Source: Bacteroidales bacterium UBA3724 (GTDB lineage: Bacteria; Bacteroidota; Bacteroidia; Bacteroidales; P3). Taken from it: a DNA stretch of 29,985 nt. A model generated the notes under the pieces. That model saw nothing but the letters and a program-made list of their open reading frames with translations, was not told where the DNA came from and did not search any database. The DNA lies in the NCBI GenBank assembly GCA_002371315.1, contig DFHL01000043.1, positions 1-29,985 of the forward strand. The letters are read 5' to 3'. Shown in pieces: positions 22,888 through 29,985 of this stretch. Positions within the stretch are counted from its first letter, which is position 1. The number at the start of each line of letters is the position of its first letter. Made by a program: the position numbers and the translations under genes.

Positions 22888-23381
22888 TGTTTCTTCATCC
22901 TTTCTACCAGTCTTGTTGTCGATTCTCCTTGGACAAGGCTCAGCAGTTCCAGACGGCCGCCGTTATGCTCCACAAAATCGGCTCCGACGACGGTGTCGCG
23001 ACTGTAGTCGCCGCCTTTCACCAGTATGTCGGGAACAATGGCTTCAATCAGCCTTAACGGTGTGTCTTCATCGAAAACGACAACATAGTCCACAAACGAA
23101 AAAGAGGCAAGCACGCGTGCCCGGCTGGTCTCGTTCGAAATGGGACGCCCGTCGCCTTTCAGCCGTTTCACCGATGCGTCGCTGTTAAGTCCGACAATCA
23201 GCAGGTCGCCCAAGTCGCGGGCGCGGCTCAGATAGTCCACGTGCCCTTGGTGTATCAAGTCGAAGCATCCGTTGGTAAACACAACCGAACACTCGGGATT
23301 GTCTTTGCGGAACGCGGCAATTCTTTCGCTTAGCTGGCTTAAAGTCAATATTTTTGCATTGATGCTTTCGTGAAAACTCAT
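22884..23381 (-). CDS. rfaE2: D-glycero-beta-D-manno-heptose-1-phosphate adenylyltransferase-like (RfaE domain II)
   Basis: The 165-residue form starting at MSFHES (23381) is preferred over a longer frame, because it gives a clean four-base ATGA overlap with the upstream gene. It has the cytidylyltransferase-like motif TNGCFDLIHQGH, then VDYLSRARDLGDLLIVGLNSD, the SVKRLKGDGRP segment and PDILVKGGDY. In HldE/RfaE this domain joins AMP to heptose-1-phosphate in ADP-heptose synthesis for LPS core. The kinase domain (RfaE1) is not in the window. Other cytidylyltransferase roles cannot be excluded. Confidence 0.93.
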   Translation of the reverse strand: MSFHESINAKILTLSQLSERIAAFRKDNPECSVVFTNGCFDLIHQGHVDYLSRARDLGDLLIVGLNSDASVKRLKGDGRPISNETSRARVLASFSFVDYVVVFDEDTPLRLIEAIVPDILVKGGDYSRDTVVGADFVEHNGGRLELLSLVQGESTTRLVERMKKQ

Positions 23382-24381
23382 AGTGTGTTCTCTTTTTTCT
23401 TCAGTAGTGAAAAGTAGACGAGGTAGACGAGCCCAATAGCCAGTACCACAACCTGTTGGGAGCCCCAAAGCAGCCATCCGCAGGCCAGTCCGGTCGATTC
23501 GCCTATGCCGTATAGCGCCAGGGCCTGCCATACCAGCACGGGGTATGCGCCCAGGCCGCCTTGCGAAATCATCATTCCCACCGAGCCGAAAAGGTAGATC
23601 ACAAAAGCTGTTTGGAATCCAAGTTGTTCGGTGTCAGCAAACGCATTCAGAATAACCCATCCGCCGGCAATGTACAAAAAGTAGATTATCAGGCTGTAAA
23701 GCAAAAACAGAAGCGTTGATTTGGGACCAAGGTGCAATATGCTTTTCACTCCGTCAACACAACCCTGCAACATTTCGACACCTTTGCGGTACAGGCTGAA
23801 TTTCATCAGTTTGTCGTGAAACAGCTTGTACACCACAAACAGTATTGCCAACAGAATCACTCCAGCGGCGGCAATGCCGGCCAATGTAGGCAGCGAGCTG
23901 AACTTCTGCGACAGCGAGTCGTAAATGAAGTCCTTTACGCTGCTGAACATCAGCAGGAAACCGAGAAGGACAATGACGACAAACATCAGCATATCTATTA
24001 TGCGTTCGGTCACAACCGTGCCAAGCGACTTTTCCATCGGTATCTTCTCGCTTGTGCGCAGCATTGCGCAGCGCATAACCTCGCCCAGGCGCGGCACAGC
24101 CAGGTTGGCCAGATAGGTCACCATTACAGCTCCGAAAGTGTTGTTGACCGTAGGGGAGTGCTTCAGCGGCTTGAACAACAGACGCCAGCGCAAAGCCCTG
24201 ACAAAGTGGGACATCAGGCTTATAGCCATCACGCCCCACACCCATCCCCAGCGGGCAGAAAGGAACGACTGCCAGATTGCGGCTTTCTCTTCGGCATCCA
24301 GTTTCAGCAGGAACCAATAGATGAAGAAGATTCCAATGCCGAGAAACACCACAAACTTCAGTATATCGCCCAGCCGTTTCT

Positions 24382-24385
<4 letters not shown>
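23378..24385 (-). CDS. UPF0104/LPG-synthase transmembrane-domain membrane protein
   Basis: Starting at MKKRLGD (24385) gives 335 residues and a four-base overlap with panD. About eight hydrophobic segments are visible. Family marks are the early HFVRALRWRLLF, VTYLANLAVPRLGEVMRCAML and TVVTERIIDML, and the late QGGLGAYPVLVWQAL. These match the flippase-like domain shared by MprF N-termini and UPF0104 proteins (PF03706). It lacks the soluble aminoacyltransferase domain of full MprF. A role in lipid or glycan-lipid movement is possible and fits its neighbour rfaE2, but this is inference. Confidence 0.88.
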
Positions 24386-24726
<341 letters not shown>

Positions 24727-24741
24727 AGTCAAATTTTTTTG

Positions 24742-24772
24742 CAAAAATACACTATTCCAGTGGAATGGCAAA
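24742..24772 (-). promoter_or_regulatory. Promoter of the panD operon with a palindromic spacer
   Basis: Read on the minus strand, TTTG (24772-24769) and TATTTTTG (24749-24742) are 19 nt apart, an excellent fit. The predicted start near 24737 leaves only about ten bases before the panD ATG. The spacer holds the perfect inverted repeat ATTCCA-G-TGGAAT (24754-24766), a candidate operator. Confidence 0.75.
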
Positions 24773-24780
24773 ATATTTTT

Positions 24781-25296
24781 TCAGGCAAAAACAAGATAAA
24801 GCAGTATGCAGACCAAAAGGGTGTAAACCATTATCTTGCCTGCCGGTACGGGCTTGAAACGGTCCATCTCGTCCTCGTCGAAACGGCGTGTGATGTGCCG
24901 TTTCACTGCGCCGTCTCTCGGGGTTGTAGCGGCCGTCTCGGTCAGGTTGCCGTTCTCGTCGAAGCGCGAAACATAGTGGAATTGAGGCCGTTCGCGTTTA
25001 CGGAACAGGTCGGCAAGGCCGATTTTCTGTTTCTCCTGACGCTCTTTGCGCTCAATGTCGCGAAGCCTGCGTTGAAAGTATTCAAGGTCCTTGTCGTCAG
25101 TGCTCTGCGTCTCGCCGTCATACGTTTTCTCTGCGCTGGCAGCTGCCGTATCGGCAGCATCAGCACGGCCGTCGGGCGACGGCTGGCCGTCCAGGTTGTA
25201 TTTTTTCTTCAAGGTTTCCCAGTCCTCGCGCTCAGGGTCGTAGAACCTTGGCTTGTAGTGGAATTGGCGAGGCTTGGGTGTGTAAAACATTGGCAT
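24781..25296 (-). CDS. Hypothetical protein with C-terminal membrane anchor and repeated QFHY motif
   Basis: The 171-residue protein is highly charged. Its N-terminus PRQFHYKPRFYDPEREDWE (residues 9-27) is echoed by RPQFHYVSRFDENGN (103-117), and a third RRFDEDE lies at 137-143. An acidic/Ala-rich linker (about 38-70) and a basic helix (75-100) separate them. The only hydrophobic stretch is the last 19 residues (about 153-171), so it looks tail-anchored with most of the chain in the cytoplasm. Similar short proteins are annotated as hypothetical in Bacteroidetes. I can give no function. An ATG six bases downstream is an equal start candidate. Confidence 0.75.
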   Translation of the reverse strand: MPMFYTPKPRQFHYKPRFYDPEREDWETLKKKYNLDGQPSPDGRADAADTAAASAEKTYDGETQSTDDKDLEYFQRRLRDIERKERQEKQKIGLADLFRKRERPQFHYVSRFDENGNLTETAATTPRDGAVKRHITRRFDEDEMDRFKPVPAGKIMVYTLLVCILLYLVFA

Positions 25297-25613
25297 AGTT
25301 CGCTATCGGTATTATCTTTAATGTCCTAAACTCATTTTTGCCTTTTTTATTGTATACCGAAGCCAAAAAACTCGATTGTCCGCACGGTCGGCAAGCGGAT
25401 ACCTGCTTTACTACAAACAGACCAGAAAAGACTCTGCCGTAATGCTCTGAAAATTGACTTGAAACACAACAAACTAACCGTTTGTTTATAACTTTTTTTG
25501 CCCTTTTGACGGACAACAGAAGTATTTTGTGTAATTTTGTAATCTGTTTTACAGCGTTTTTGTTTTGTAAACAGAAATATATACGTTTGATAATTAATAA
25601 AATACAGTAAGAT
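25297..25613. other. 317-base divergent intergenic region
   Basis: The region separates the minus-strand tail-anchored gene from the plus-strand DUF3127 gene. I find the DUF3127 promoter and a leader hairpin on the plus strand, but no TAnnTTTG box on the minus strand. No ORF here has recognisable content. Confidence 0.7.
25505..25574 (+). promoter_or_regulatory. Promoter and 5' hairpin of the DUF3127 gene
   Basis: TTTG at 25505-25508 and TAATTTTG at 25532-25539 (23-nt spacer) form the promoter. Starting about where transcription should begin, CTGTTTTACA (25544-25553) can pair with TGTAAACAG (25566-25574) with one bulge. Confidence 0.6.
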
Positions 25614-26012
25614 ATGGATATTACAGGAAGATTAATCAAGATTTTGCCCGAAATGCGCGGCGAGTCGCAGCGCGGTCCTTGGGTCAGAGGCGGTTTTGTC
25701 ATCGAAACCGAGGATACCTATCCGCGTCAGGTTGCCTTTACGCTTTTTGGCGAAGACCGTCTGGCTATGCTCCAGACCCTCGTTATGAATGCCCCGGTGG
25801 TTGTCACTTTCTCGCCCGAATCGCGTGAATACAACGAGCGCTGGTACACCGATCTGCGCTGCATCCGCGTTGTGCCTTTCAGCGGTGCCGCTGCTCCGGC
25901 TGCTGCTCCTGCTGCAGCCCCCGCCGCTGCTCCGGCTCCTGCCGCTCCCGCTGCCCCTGCTGCCCCGTTTGCGTCGCAGCCTGCCGACAGCGACGACGAC
26001 CTGCCCTTCTGA
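25614..26012 (+). CDS. DUF3127 domain protein with SSB-like acidic tip
   Basis: The 132-residue protein has a compact N-terminal domain (1-86) matching DUF3127: MDITGRLIKILPE, GFVIETEDTYPRQVAFTLFGEDR, VVVTFSPESREYNERWYTDLRC and IRVVPF. The pattern resembles an OB fold. An Ala/Pro linker (about 88-117) is followed by DSDDDLPF at the very C-terminus. That arrangement (OB-like domain, flexible linker, acidic DDDLPF tip) is the layout of single-stranded DNA-binding protein, whose tip recruits repair and replication proteins. DNA binding is therefore a reasonable guess but has not been shown by anything here. The linker DNA is a repetitive GCTGCTCCT tract prone to length change. Confidence 0.88.
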   Translation: MDITGRLIKILPEMRGESQRGPWVRGGFVIETEDTYPRQVAFTLFGEDRLAMLQTLVMNAPVVVTFSPESREYNERWYTDLRCIRVVPFSGAAAPAAAPAAAPAAAPAPAAPAAPAAPFASQPADSDDDLPF

Positions 26013-26035
26013 TAGTTATTAAATCATTGTCTAAC

Positions 26036-26064
26036 AGGCGGGACGCATCCCGCCTTTATTTTTG
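26036..26064 (+). terminator. Terminator after the DUF3127 gene, overlapping a -7-like box
   Basis: AGGCGGGA (26036-26043) and TCCCGCCT (26048-26055) form an 8-bp stem with loop CGCA, followed by TTATTTTT. The same T-run reads TATTTTTG (26057-26064), a match to the -7 box placed just ahead of the next start codon. Confidence 0.8.
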
Positions 26065-26068
26065 CCCT

Positions 26069-26599
26069 ATGGATAAACAAGAACTCCGCAAGCAGGTTCG
26101 GGCCGCCAAGCGTGCCGTGCCTCTCGCCGAAAAGATACTTCGCTCGCAGCCTGTTATGCAGCATGTGGCGCAGCTTGATGCCTTCAAAAACGCCTCGACC
26201 GTGCTGCTCTATTGGTCGATGGACGACGAAGTGTATACCCACGATTTCGTAAACAACTGGTACAAGGACAAATGCCTCCTGCTGCCCTGCGTCGATGGCG
26301 ACGACCTGCTGCTGCGTCGCTACACGGGTCCCGACAGCCTGCAGCCGGGTCCGCAATTCGGCATCCCCGAGCCTGTGGGGCCGGTCTTCGACGAGTTGGA
26401 CAAAATAGAGATGATAATCGTCCCTGGCGTGGCTTTCGACCGTCACAATAACCGAATGGGGCGGGGCCGCGGCTTCTACGACCGGCTGCTCAAGACGACA
26501 CCCAATGCCGTCAAGGTCGGCGTGGCCTTCGATTTCCAGATGTTCGACGAAATTCCTGTCGAGCCCTTCGACGTGCCTATGGATGCCGTGATATGGTGA
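26069..26599 (+). CDS. 5-formyltetrahydrofolate cyclo-ligase
   Basis: Starting at MDKQELRKQVRAAKR (26069) gives 176 residues, normal for the MTHFS/YgfA family; the longer frame from 26027 would run through the terminator hairpin and is rejected. The signature GRGRGFYDRLL is at 131-141, preceded by IEMIIVPGVAFDRHNNRMG, and the N-terminal KR residues for ATP phosphate binding are kept. The enzyme converts 5-formyl-THF to 5,10-methenyl-THF with ATP. It lies 56 bases after the DUF3127 gene and converges on the T9SS adhesin gene. Confidence 0.94.
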   Translation: MDKQELRKQVRAAKRAVPLAEKILRSQPVMQHVAQLDAFKNASTVLLYWSMDDEVYTHDFVNNWYKDKCLLLPCVDGDDLLLRRYTGPDSLQPGPQFGIPEPVGPVFDELDKIEMIIVPGVAFDRHNNRMGRGRGFYDRLLKTTPNAVKVGVAFDFQMFDEIPVEPFDVPMDAVIW

Positions 26600-26662
26600 C
26601 CAACGTCTCGGGGTATGGCTCTCGCTGCCAGAGCAACGCTGATTCGACTTTGTTTCACGCAG

Positions 26663-26727
26663 AAAAAAAACAGGTGAGGCACCTGCGTGCCAGATATGCC
26701 ATCCGCAGTCTGGTGTGCAGGTGCCTC
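26663..26727 (-). terminator. Nested palindromes and terminator of the adhesin gene
   Basis: On the minus strand CAGGTG-CCT-CACCTG (26685-26671) runs straight into T8, an ideal terminator. The same arm takes part in a larger perfect inverted repeat, GAGGCACCTGC (26676-26686) with GCAGGTGCCTC (26717-26727), with an inner CCAGA/TCTGG pair. The two folds are mutually exclusive. Confidence 0.85.
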
Positions 26728-26755
26728 GTCTGCTAAAATGCGGTAGTCTAAGACC

Positions 26756-28633
26756 TTATTTTCTCACCACGCGGCGTATGGCGATGCCATCGTCGGTGGC
26801 TATGCGAAGCAGATAGATGCCGGCCGGCAGGGCGCTGAGGTCAAGGTCGGCACTCTGGGCTGTGCACACCTTGCGTCCCATCAGGTCGCACACCTCGACA
26901 CGCTGCACGGTTTGGGCGCACTCTATGTGTACCAGGCCAGTGGTGGGGTTGGGGGCGAGTGTGACGTCCTGCGCCTCGGCTGTGGCTATGTCAGCGTCGC
27001 CAGTGCCGTCGATTTCGATGTCGTCGATGAACAGGGCGTTTTGGTCGGTGCAGTCATAGTGGCGGAAGGCGATACGGACGGTCTGCCCCGAGTAGGCGCT
27101 CAGGTCGACGGTGCGCTGCTGCCAAGTGCGGGGAGCGTCGATGGTTGTTTCGAAGAGGTTGACGGTAAAGTCGGCAGTCTGCATTCCGGTGGTGGAAAGG
27201 AGCACGCTGTAGTGCTCGGCATAGTCGGAGTTGTCGTAGGCATAGTCCCACCAGGTGAGGGTGATGTTGGCCCGGTCGAGAGCGATGGGGAGGCTGATGA
27301 GCCAGTTGTCGGGGGTCAATGCCCTGTATTCATACGATGCCGACGATGCTACCTTGTCGCCGGAGTGGGGGATCAGTTCCTGATAGCCCGAATACGGCCA
27401 ACTTTCGTTGTCGAAGAATGCCCATTCTTTGCCGTCGGCATCGGCGTCGACGATTGTCCAGCCGTCGACATCTTCCTCAAAGCCTTCGCTGTAGGGCAGC
27501 GTGACGGTGTCGTTTTGTGGCAGGTCCGGGGGCGTGGCCGAGGTGGTGAAGTTGAGCATCCAGGTGCTCTCGCGGTCGGTTTGCACAGTCTCGCGGTTGT
27601 CTGTTGTATACCAGCCGCCGTTAGTGTCGCCGCAGAACGAGGTGTATGAGGCGGCGAAAGATTGATCGCAATTGATGAATACCCACAGGTTCTTGGCAGT
27701 GTCGAGACTTACAATGCCGTTGACAGGCAGGTCTACCCACTGTCCTGTGGTGCTGATGTTGTAGCTGCCCTCGTAGATGGGTGAGCCGGAAGGGATATCG
27801 TTGTTGCTTTGGTAGAGCCGCAAAGTGTAGTTTCCGCTCGTGTTGCAGTAGAAACTGGCATAGTTGGCATAGTTGCGTTCGCCCATATATTGGGCCGGGT
27901 ACATATTGCCCCACCATACATTATCGAGATTGTTGTAGGAGGAAAAAGCTCCGGCAATGAAGTCGCCATCGCCGCAATAGCTCATCTCGTCGCCCCAGTT
28001 CCAGTCCGGTGCTGCCGAGCTGGTGCCGAGGATGATCTGTGGGCGTCGGCTGGTGGTGTTGGGCGACAGGGGCAGCACCGAGAAGTTGTCGGTGTTGCTG
28101 TGGGCGTAGATGGTACGGGGCGCCGTACCAATGTCGTCGCCAAGGAAGTAGTGCCAATCATCATAGTTCGTGTTGATGTCGCGGATAAAGACCAGCAGGT
28201 TGCCGGTTCCGTCGTAGAAGAATGGCTCGTCGAGGGTGAGGGTCATCGGCGTGTTGCCCGACGGGACGGTGACGCCGCTGCTGAACACCAGAGTGGGAGT
28301 GCCCTCAAACCAAGTGATTTCGCTGCTGAAATCGCTCTGGTCTGTAAGTGAGAAATAGACCTTGAACGAGCGTTGGAGGGGTGCGCCGCTGTATCCGAGG
28401 TCGGGAACCTCCGAATGGCGGAAGCTTATGCTGTTGATGTAGCAGGGACCGCCGATTTCGTCGGCCGTGTAGATGAACGATGCCACCGAGTTATGGTAGT
28501 TGCAGTCGGTGGGCAACTCTGAAAGATAGGCACTGGTGCCGCCGATGGTGATGTCCTGTGCCGACGCTTTCGGCATCGCGGCAAGCATTGTCAGGACTAC
28601 CGCCACAACGAAAAGGGTACTTGTTTGCTTCAT
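26756..28633 (-). CDS. T9SS-exported protein with cleaved-adhesin (choice-of-anchor J) domain
   Basis: The 625-residue protein has a signal peptide (MKQTSTLFVVAVVLTMLAAM, then PKASAQ). The N-terminal half is strand-rich and aromatic (QRSFKVYFSLTDQSDF; LLVFIRDINTNYDDWHYFLG), with two loosely similar beta domains. A cleaved-adhesin domain spans about residues 385-550, with LPYSEGFEEDVDGWTIVDAD, NWLISLPI, and the ending RIAFRHYDCTDQNALFIDDIEI; gingipain haemagglutinin domains are of this type. Residues about 553-625 form a type A sorting domain (LAPNPTTGLVHIE, VEVCDLMGRKV, PAGIYLLRI, RRVVRK). It should be a surface or secreted protein binding host, diet or matrix ligands; the ligand is unknown. 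It has its own promoter and terminator. Confidence 0.88.
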   Translation of the reverse strand: MKQTSTLFVVAVVLTMLAAMPKASAQDITIGGTSAYLSELPTDCNYHNSVASFIYTADEIGGPCYINSISFRHSEVPDLGYSGAPLQRSFKVYFSLTDQSDFSSEITWFEGTPTLVFSSGVTVPSGNTPMTLTLDEPFFYDGTGNLLVFIRDINTNYDDWHYFLGDDIGTAPRTIYAHSNTDNFSVLPLSPNTTSRRPQIILGTSSAAPDWNWGDEMSYCGDGDFIAGAFSSYNNLDNVWWGNMYPAQYMGERNYANYASFYCNTSGNYTLRLYQSNNDIPSGSPIYEGSYNISTTGQWVDLPVNGIVSLDTAKNLWVFINCDQSFAASYTSFCGDTNGGWYTTDNRETVQTDRESTWMLNFTTSATPPDLPQNDTVTLPYSEGFEEDVDGWTIVDADADGKEWAFFDNESWPYSGYQELIPHSGDKVASSASYEYRALTPDNWLISLPIALDRANITLTWWDYAYDNSDYAEHYSVLLSTTGMQTADFTVNLFETTIDAPRTWQQRTVDLSAYSGQTVRIAFRHYDCTDQNALFIDDIEIDGTGDADIATAEAQDVTLAPNPTTGLVHIECAQTVQRVEVCDLMGRKVCTAQSADLDLSALPAGIYLLRIATDDGIAIRRVVRK

Positions 28634-28719
28634 TGGGAAATGGGTTTTGATTTGTTAAATTGGTATAACTGTCTGGAATATAATAGGGCGCTAATCGTTC
28701 GGGATAGTATTTCTATTTG

Positions 28720-28754
28720 CAAATATACATATATTTTCGGATTCCAAACCCAAA
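28720..28754 (-). promoter_or_regulatory. Promoter of the T9SS adhesin gene
   Basis: On the minus strand TATATTTG (28727-28720) is an exact -7 box. TTTG lies at 28748-28745 (17-nt spacer) or 28754-28751 (23-nt spacer). The leader to the ATG at 28633 would be about 80 nt. Confidence 0.7.
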
Positions 28755-28761
28755 AGGAAGG

Positions 28762-28777
28762 AAAAAACGCGTTTTTT
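28762..28777 (-). terminator. Possible terminator after the corA-like gene
   Basis: AAAAAACGCGTTTTTT is a 16-bp perfect palindrome that begins 13 bases downstream of the stop. With CCGGT/ACCGG just before it, it may end the corA-like transcript. A loop-free palindrome is a weak terminator, so this is uncertain. Confidence 0.4.
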
Positions 28778-28789
28778 GCCGGTTTGCTT

Positions 28790-29719
28790 CTACCGGTTGG
28801 TCATCCGGCGGAAGAAAATCAGCAGCAGGGTGGTTATCAAGGCCATAACGCCAAGGATGACCCAGAACGAGGTGGTGCTGGTGACGAACGGGAAATCGAC
28901 ATTCATACCGAACAGGCTGGCCACCACCGTCAGCGGAAGCATAATGGTGCTGAAGAATGTCATCACGCGCATAATGTCGTTGGTGCGGTTGGTCTGCAAC
29001 GAGTCGAACGTCTGCGACAGGCCCTCGGTCAACTCTCCATAATCCTCGACGAGGTCGTACATCTTCTGGTACTGGTCCAGGATGTCGCCCCAATAGTCTT
29101 CCATATCAAGCACTTCGGGGTCGGCAAAGCCTTTGATGCCGCCACTTTCGAACATATGCAGCACGCGCAGCTGCGGCTTGAACGTGGTGTTGAGCAGGAT
29201 GACGTTGCGCCGCGTGGTGCTGATGAGCTCGATGATGTTGCGCGCTTTCTTGTTGAAAATGTCGTAGTTGATGAGGTCCACCTCCGATCCGATGCTGAGG
29301 ATGAGCTGGTAGGTCTCAAGCATCAGGCGGTCCAGGATGGTGTAGAGCAGCAGGTCGCTGCACGAGAAGGCGTGCAGCGTGTCCTCGTCCTTCTCCTCGA
29401 GTTCTTCCTTCACCTCGTCGAAGAATTTCTTCACCACCCAGTGCGACTTGCCGACGGTGATGATGTAGTCCTTGCCCCAGAAGATTTTAACCTCGCGGAT
29501 GCGGACGTTCTTGTTGCCCTTGTCGAAATATGGGAAGTTGAGAATCAGGAAGTAATAGTCGTCGTATTCGTCAATCTTGGGGCGCTGGTTGGTGCTGCGC
29601 ACGTCCTCGATATCCAAAGGGTGGAATTCGTAGTTTTCAAGCAGATAACGGAAGTCGTCTTCGCTCGGATTGGTGATATGTTGCCATTTCAACGTTCCGT
29701 TTTGGATGGTTTCAATCAT
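28790..29719 (-). CDS. corA: CorA family magnesium/divalent cation transporter
   Basis: The 309-residue protein has a large soluble N-terminal domain (HPLDIEDVRSTNQRPKIDEYDDY), a long helical region (ILDRLMLETYQL; SLQTNRTNDIMRVMTFFSTI) and two C-terminal membrane segments (about 250-270 and 282-304). The GMN signature (271-273, LFGMNVDFP) lies between them, and the tail FFRRMTNR is basic. CorA proteins form pentameric channels taking up Mg2+, and some members carry Co2+ or Zn2+. A clear GGGAGGA Shine-Dalgarno sequence lies four bases before the ATG, unusual in this phylum. No operon partner is visible. Confidence 0.94.
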   Translation of the reverse strand: MIETIQNGTLKWQHITNPSEDDFRYLLENYEFHPLDIEDVRSTNQRPKIDEYDDYYFLILNFPYFDKGNKNVRIREVKIFWGKDYIITVGKSHWVVKKFFDEVKEELEEKDEDTLHAFSCSDLLLYTILDRLMLETYQLILSIGSEVDLINYDIFNKKARNIIELISTTRRNVILLNTTFKPQLRVLHMFESGGIKGFADPEVLDMEDYWGDILDQYQKMYDLVEDYGELTEGLSQTFDSLQTNRTNDIMRVMTFFSTIMLPLTVVASLFGMNVDFPFVTSTTSFWVILGVMALITTLLLIFFRRMTNR

Positions 29720-29798
29720 ATTTTCCTCCCTTCTTGATTAGGCGATCACATTGGTGGTCAGTGTTCTACATTGCAAATTGACGAATTGGTTCAAACTG

Positions 29799-29806
29799 CA
29801 AAAATA
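29799..29806 (-). promoter_or_regulatory. -7 box for the corA-like gene
   Basis: On the minus strand TATTTTTG (29806-29799) fits TAnnTTTG. No TTTG is found at the usual distance, so the promoter is only partly supported. The leader would be about 75 nt. Confidence 0.5.
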
Positions 29807-29955
29807 CAAAATATTTTTGGATTTTGGCTTGGCCCGTCGAAAAATATTGGCCGATGGATGTTTTTCGACGCGCATCCCGGCCTCGGAGCCGCGCCGCCGA
29901 TTCACCCAAAAAACGGCATTTTCACGTAAAAAAAGATGCACTTTCTCTGCCCGTT

Positions 29956-29985
29956 GTACAGTATATGTACAGTATATGTACAGTA
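29956..29985. repeat. 11-bp tandem repeat at the window edge
   Basis: GTACAGTATAT repeats exactly 2.7 times from 29956 to the last base and probably continues beyond. The bases between the corA-like gene and this repeat (29720-29955) contain no supported gene. Confidence 0.85.

Noticed and set aside
28625..29737. 370-codon plus ORF opposite the corA-like gene
   Set aside because: The minus strand encodes a clear CorA with GMN motif and ribosome binding site.

Overview
The window looks like a chromosomal segment of a member of the order Bacteroidales. The evidence is two proteins ending in type IX secretion (T9SS) sorting domains, repeated Bacteroidetes-type promoters (TTTG, then TAnnTTTG), several outer-membrane barrel and porin families restricted to this phylum, a DUF3127 protein, and a tiny AURKAIP1/COX24-type protein beside HU and RNase G. 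Base composition and gene style are even throughout. I see no IS element, prophage, tRNA, rRNA or CRISPR array. A lysine 5,6-aminomutase operon suggests an anaerobe able to ferment lysine. I cannot name the genus.

Layout. Positions 1-981 hold the 3' end of a large repeat-containing T9SS surface protein. Then come a CPBP membrane protease (1237-2115), HU plus a 29-residue basic protein (2317-2710), RNase E/G (2844-4397) and a secreted GH25 lysozyme-like protein (4475-5254). An 816-base non-coding stretch follows, with a 66-bp tandem repeat and an 11-bp iteron element. The operon kamD-kamE-atoA (6071-9139) has its own promoter, a structured leader and a terminator. It is followed by a barrel protein, a LacZ-type GH2 protein that has lost both catalytic glutamates, the tRNA t6A dehydratase TcdA (overlapping the GH2 stop by one base) and a lipoprotein, ending at a strong hairpin terminator. 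A second copy of the iteron element lies just upstream of trigger factor (16066-17421), which is followed by another barrel protein (17463-18575).

On the minus strand, seven closely packed or overlapping genes read leftward from about 24735: panD, a UPF0104/LPG-synthase-like membrane protein, rfaE2, a PorT-like barrel, trxB, a porin and a DUF2147 protein. Their promoter carries a perfect 6-1-6 inverted repeat between its two boxes. Upstream are a small tail-anchored hypothetical protein (minus) and a divergent DUF3127/SSB-like protein followed by 5-formyl-THF cyclo-ligase (plus). The right end has a T9SS cleaved-adhesin protein and a CorA-type transporter (both minus), then a non-coding end with an 11-bp tandem repeat running off the window.

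The most interesting items are: (1) two copies of an apparently undescribed dispersed element made of five or six 11-bp ACCAAA-type iterons, a fixed 7-nt gap, and a GGGC...GCCC-enclosed hairpin with T-run of identical length; (2) the catalytically dead LacZ-like protein with two appended C-terminal modules; (3) a hairpin placed exactly at the predicted 5' end of the lysine-fermentation mRNA; and (4) the palindrome inside the panD operon promoter. No complete new defence or mobile system is visible.
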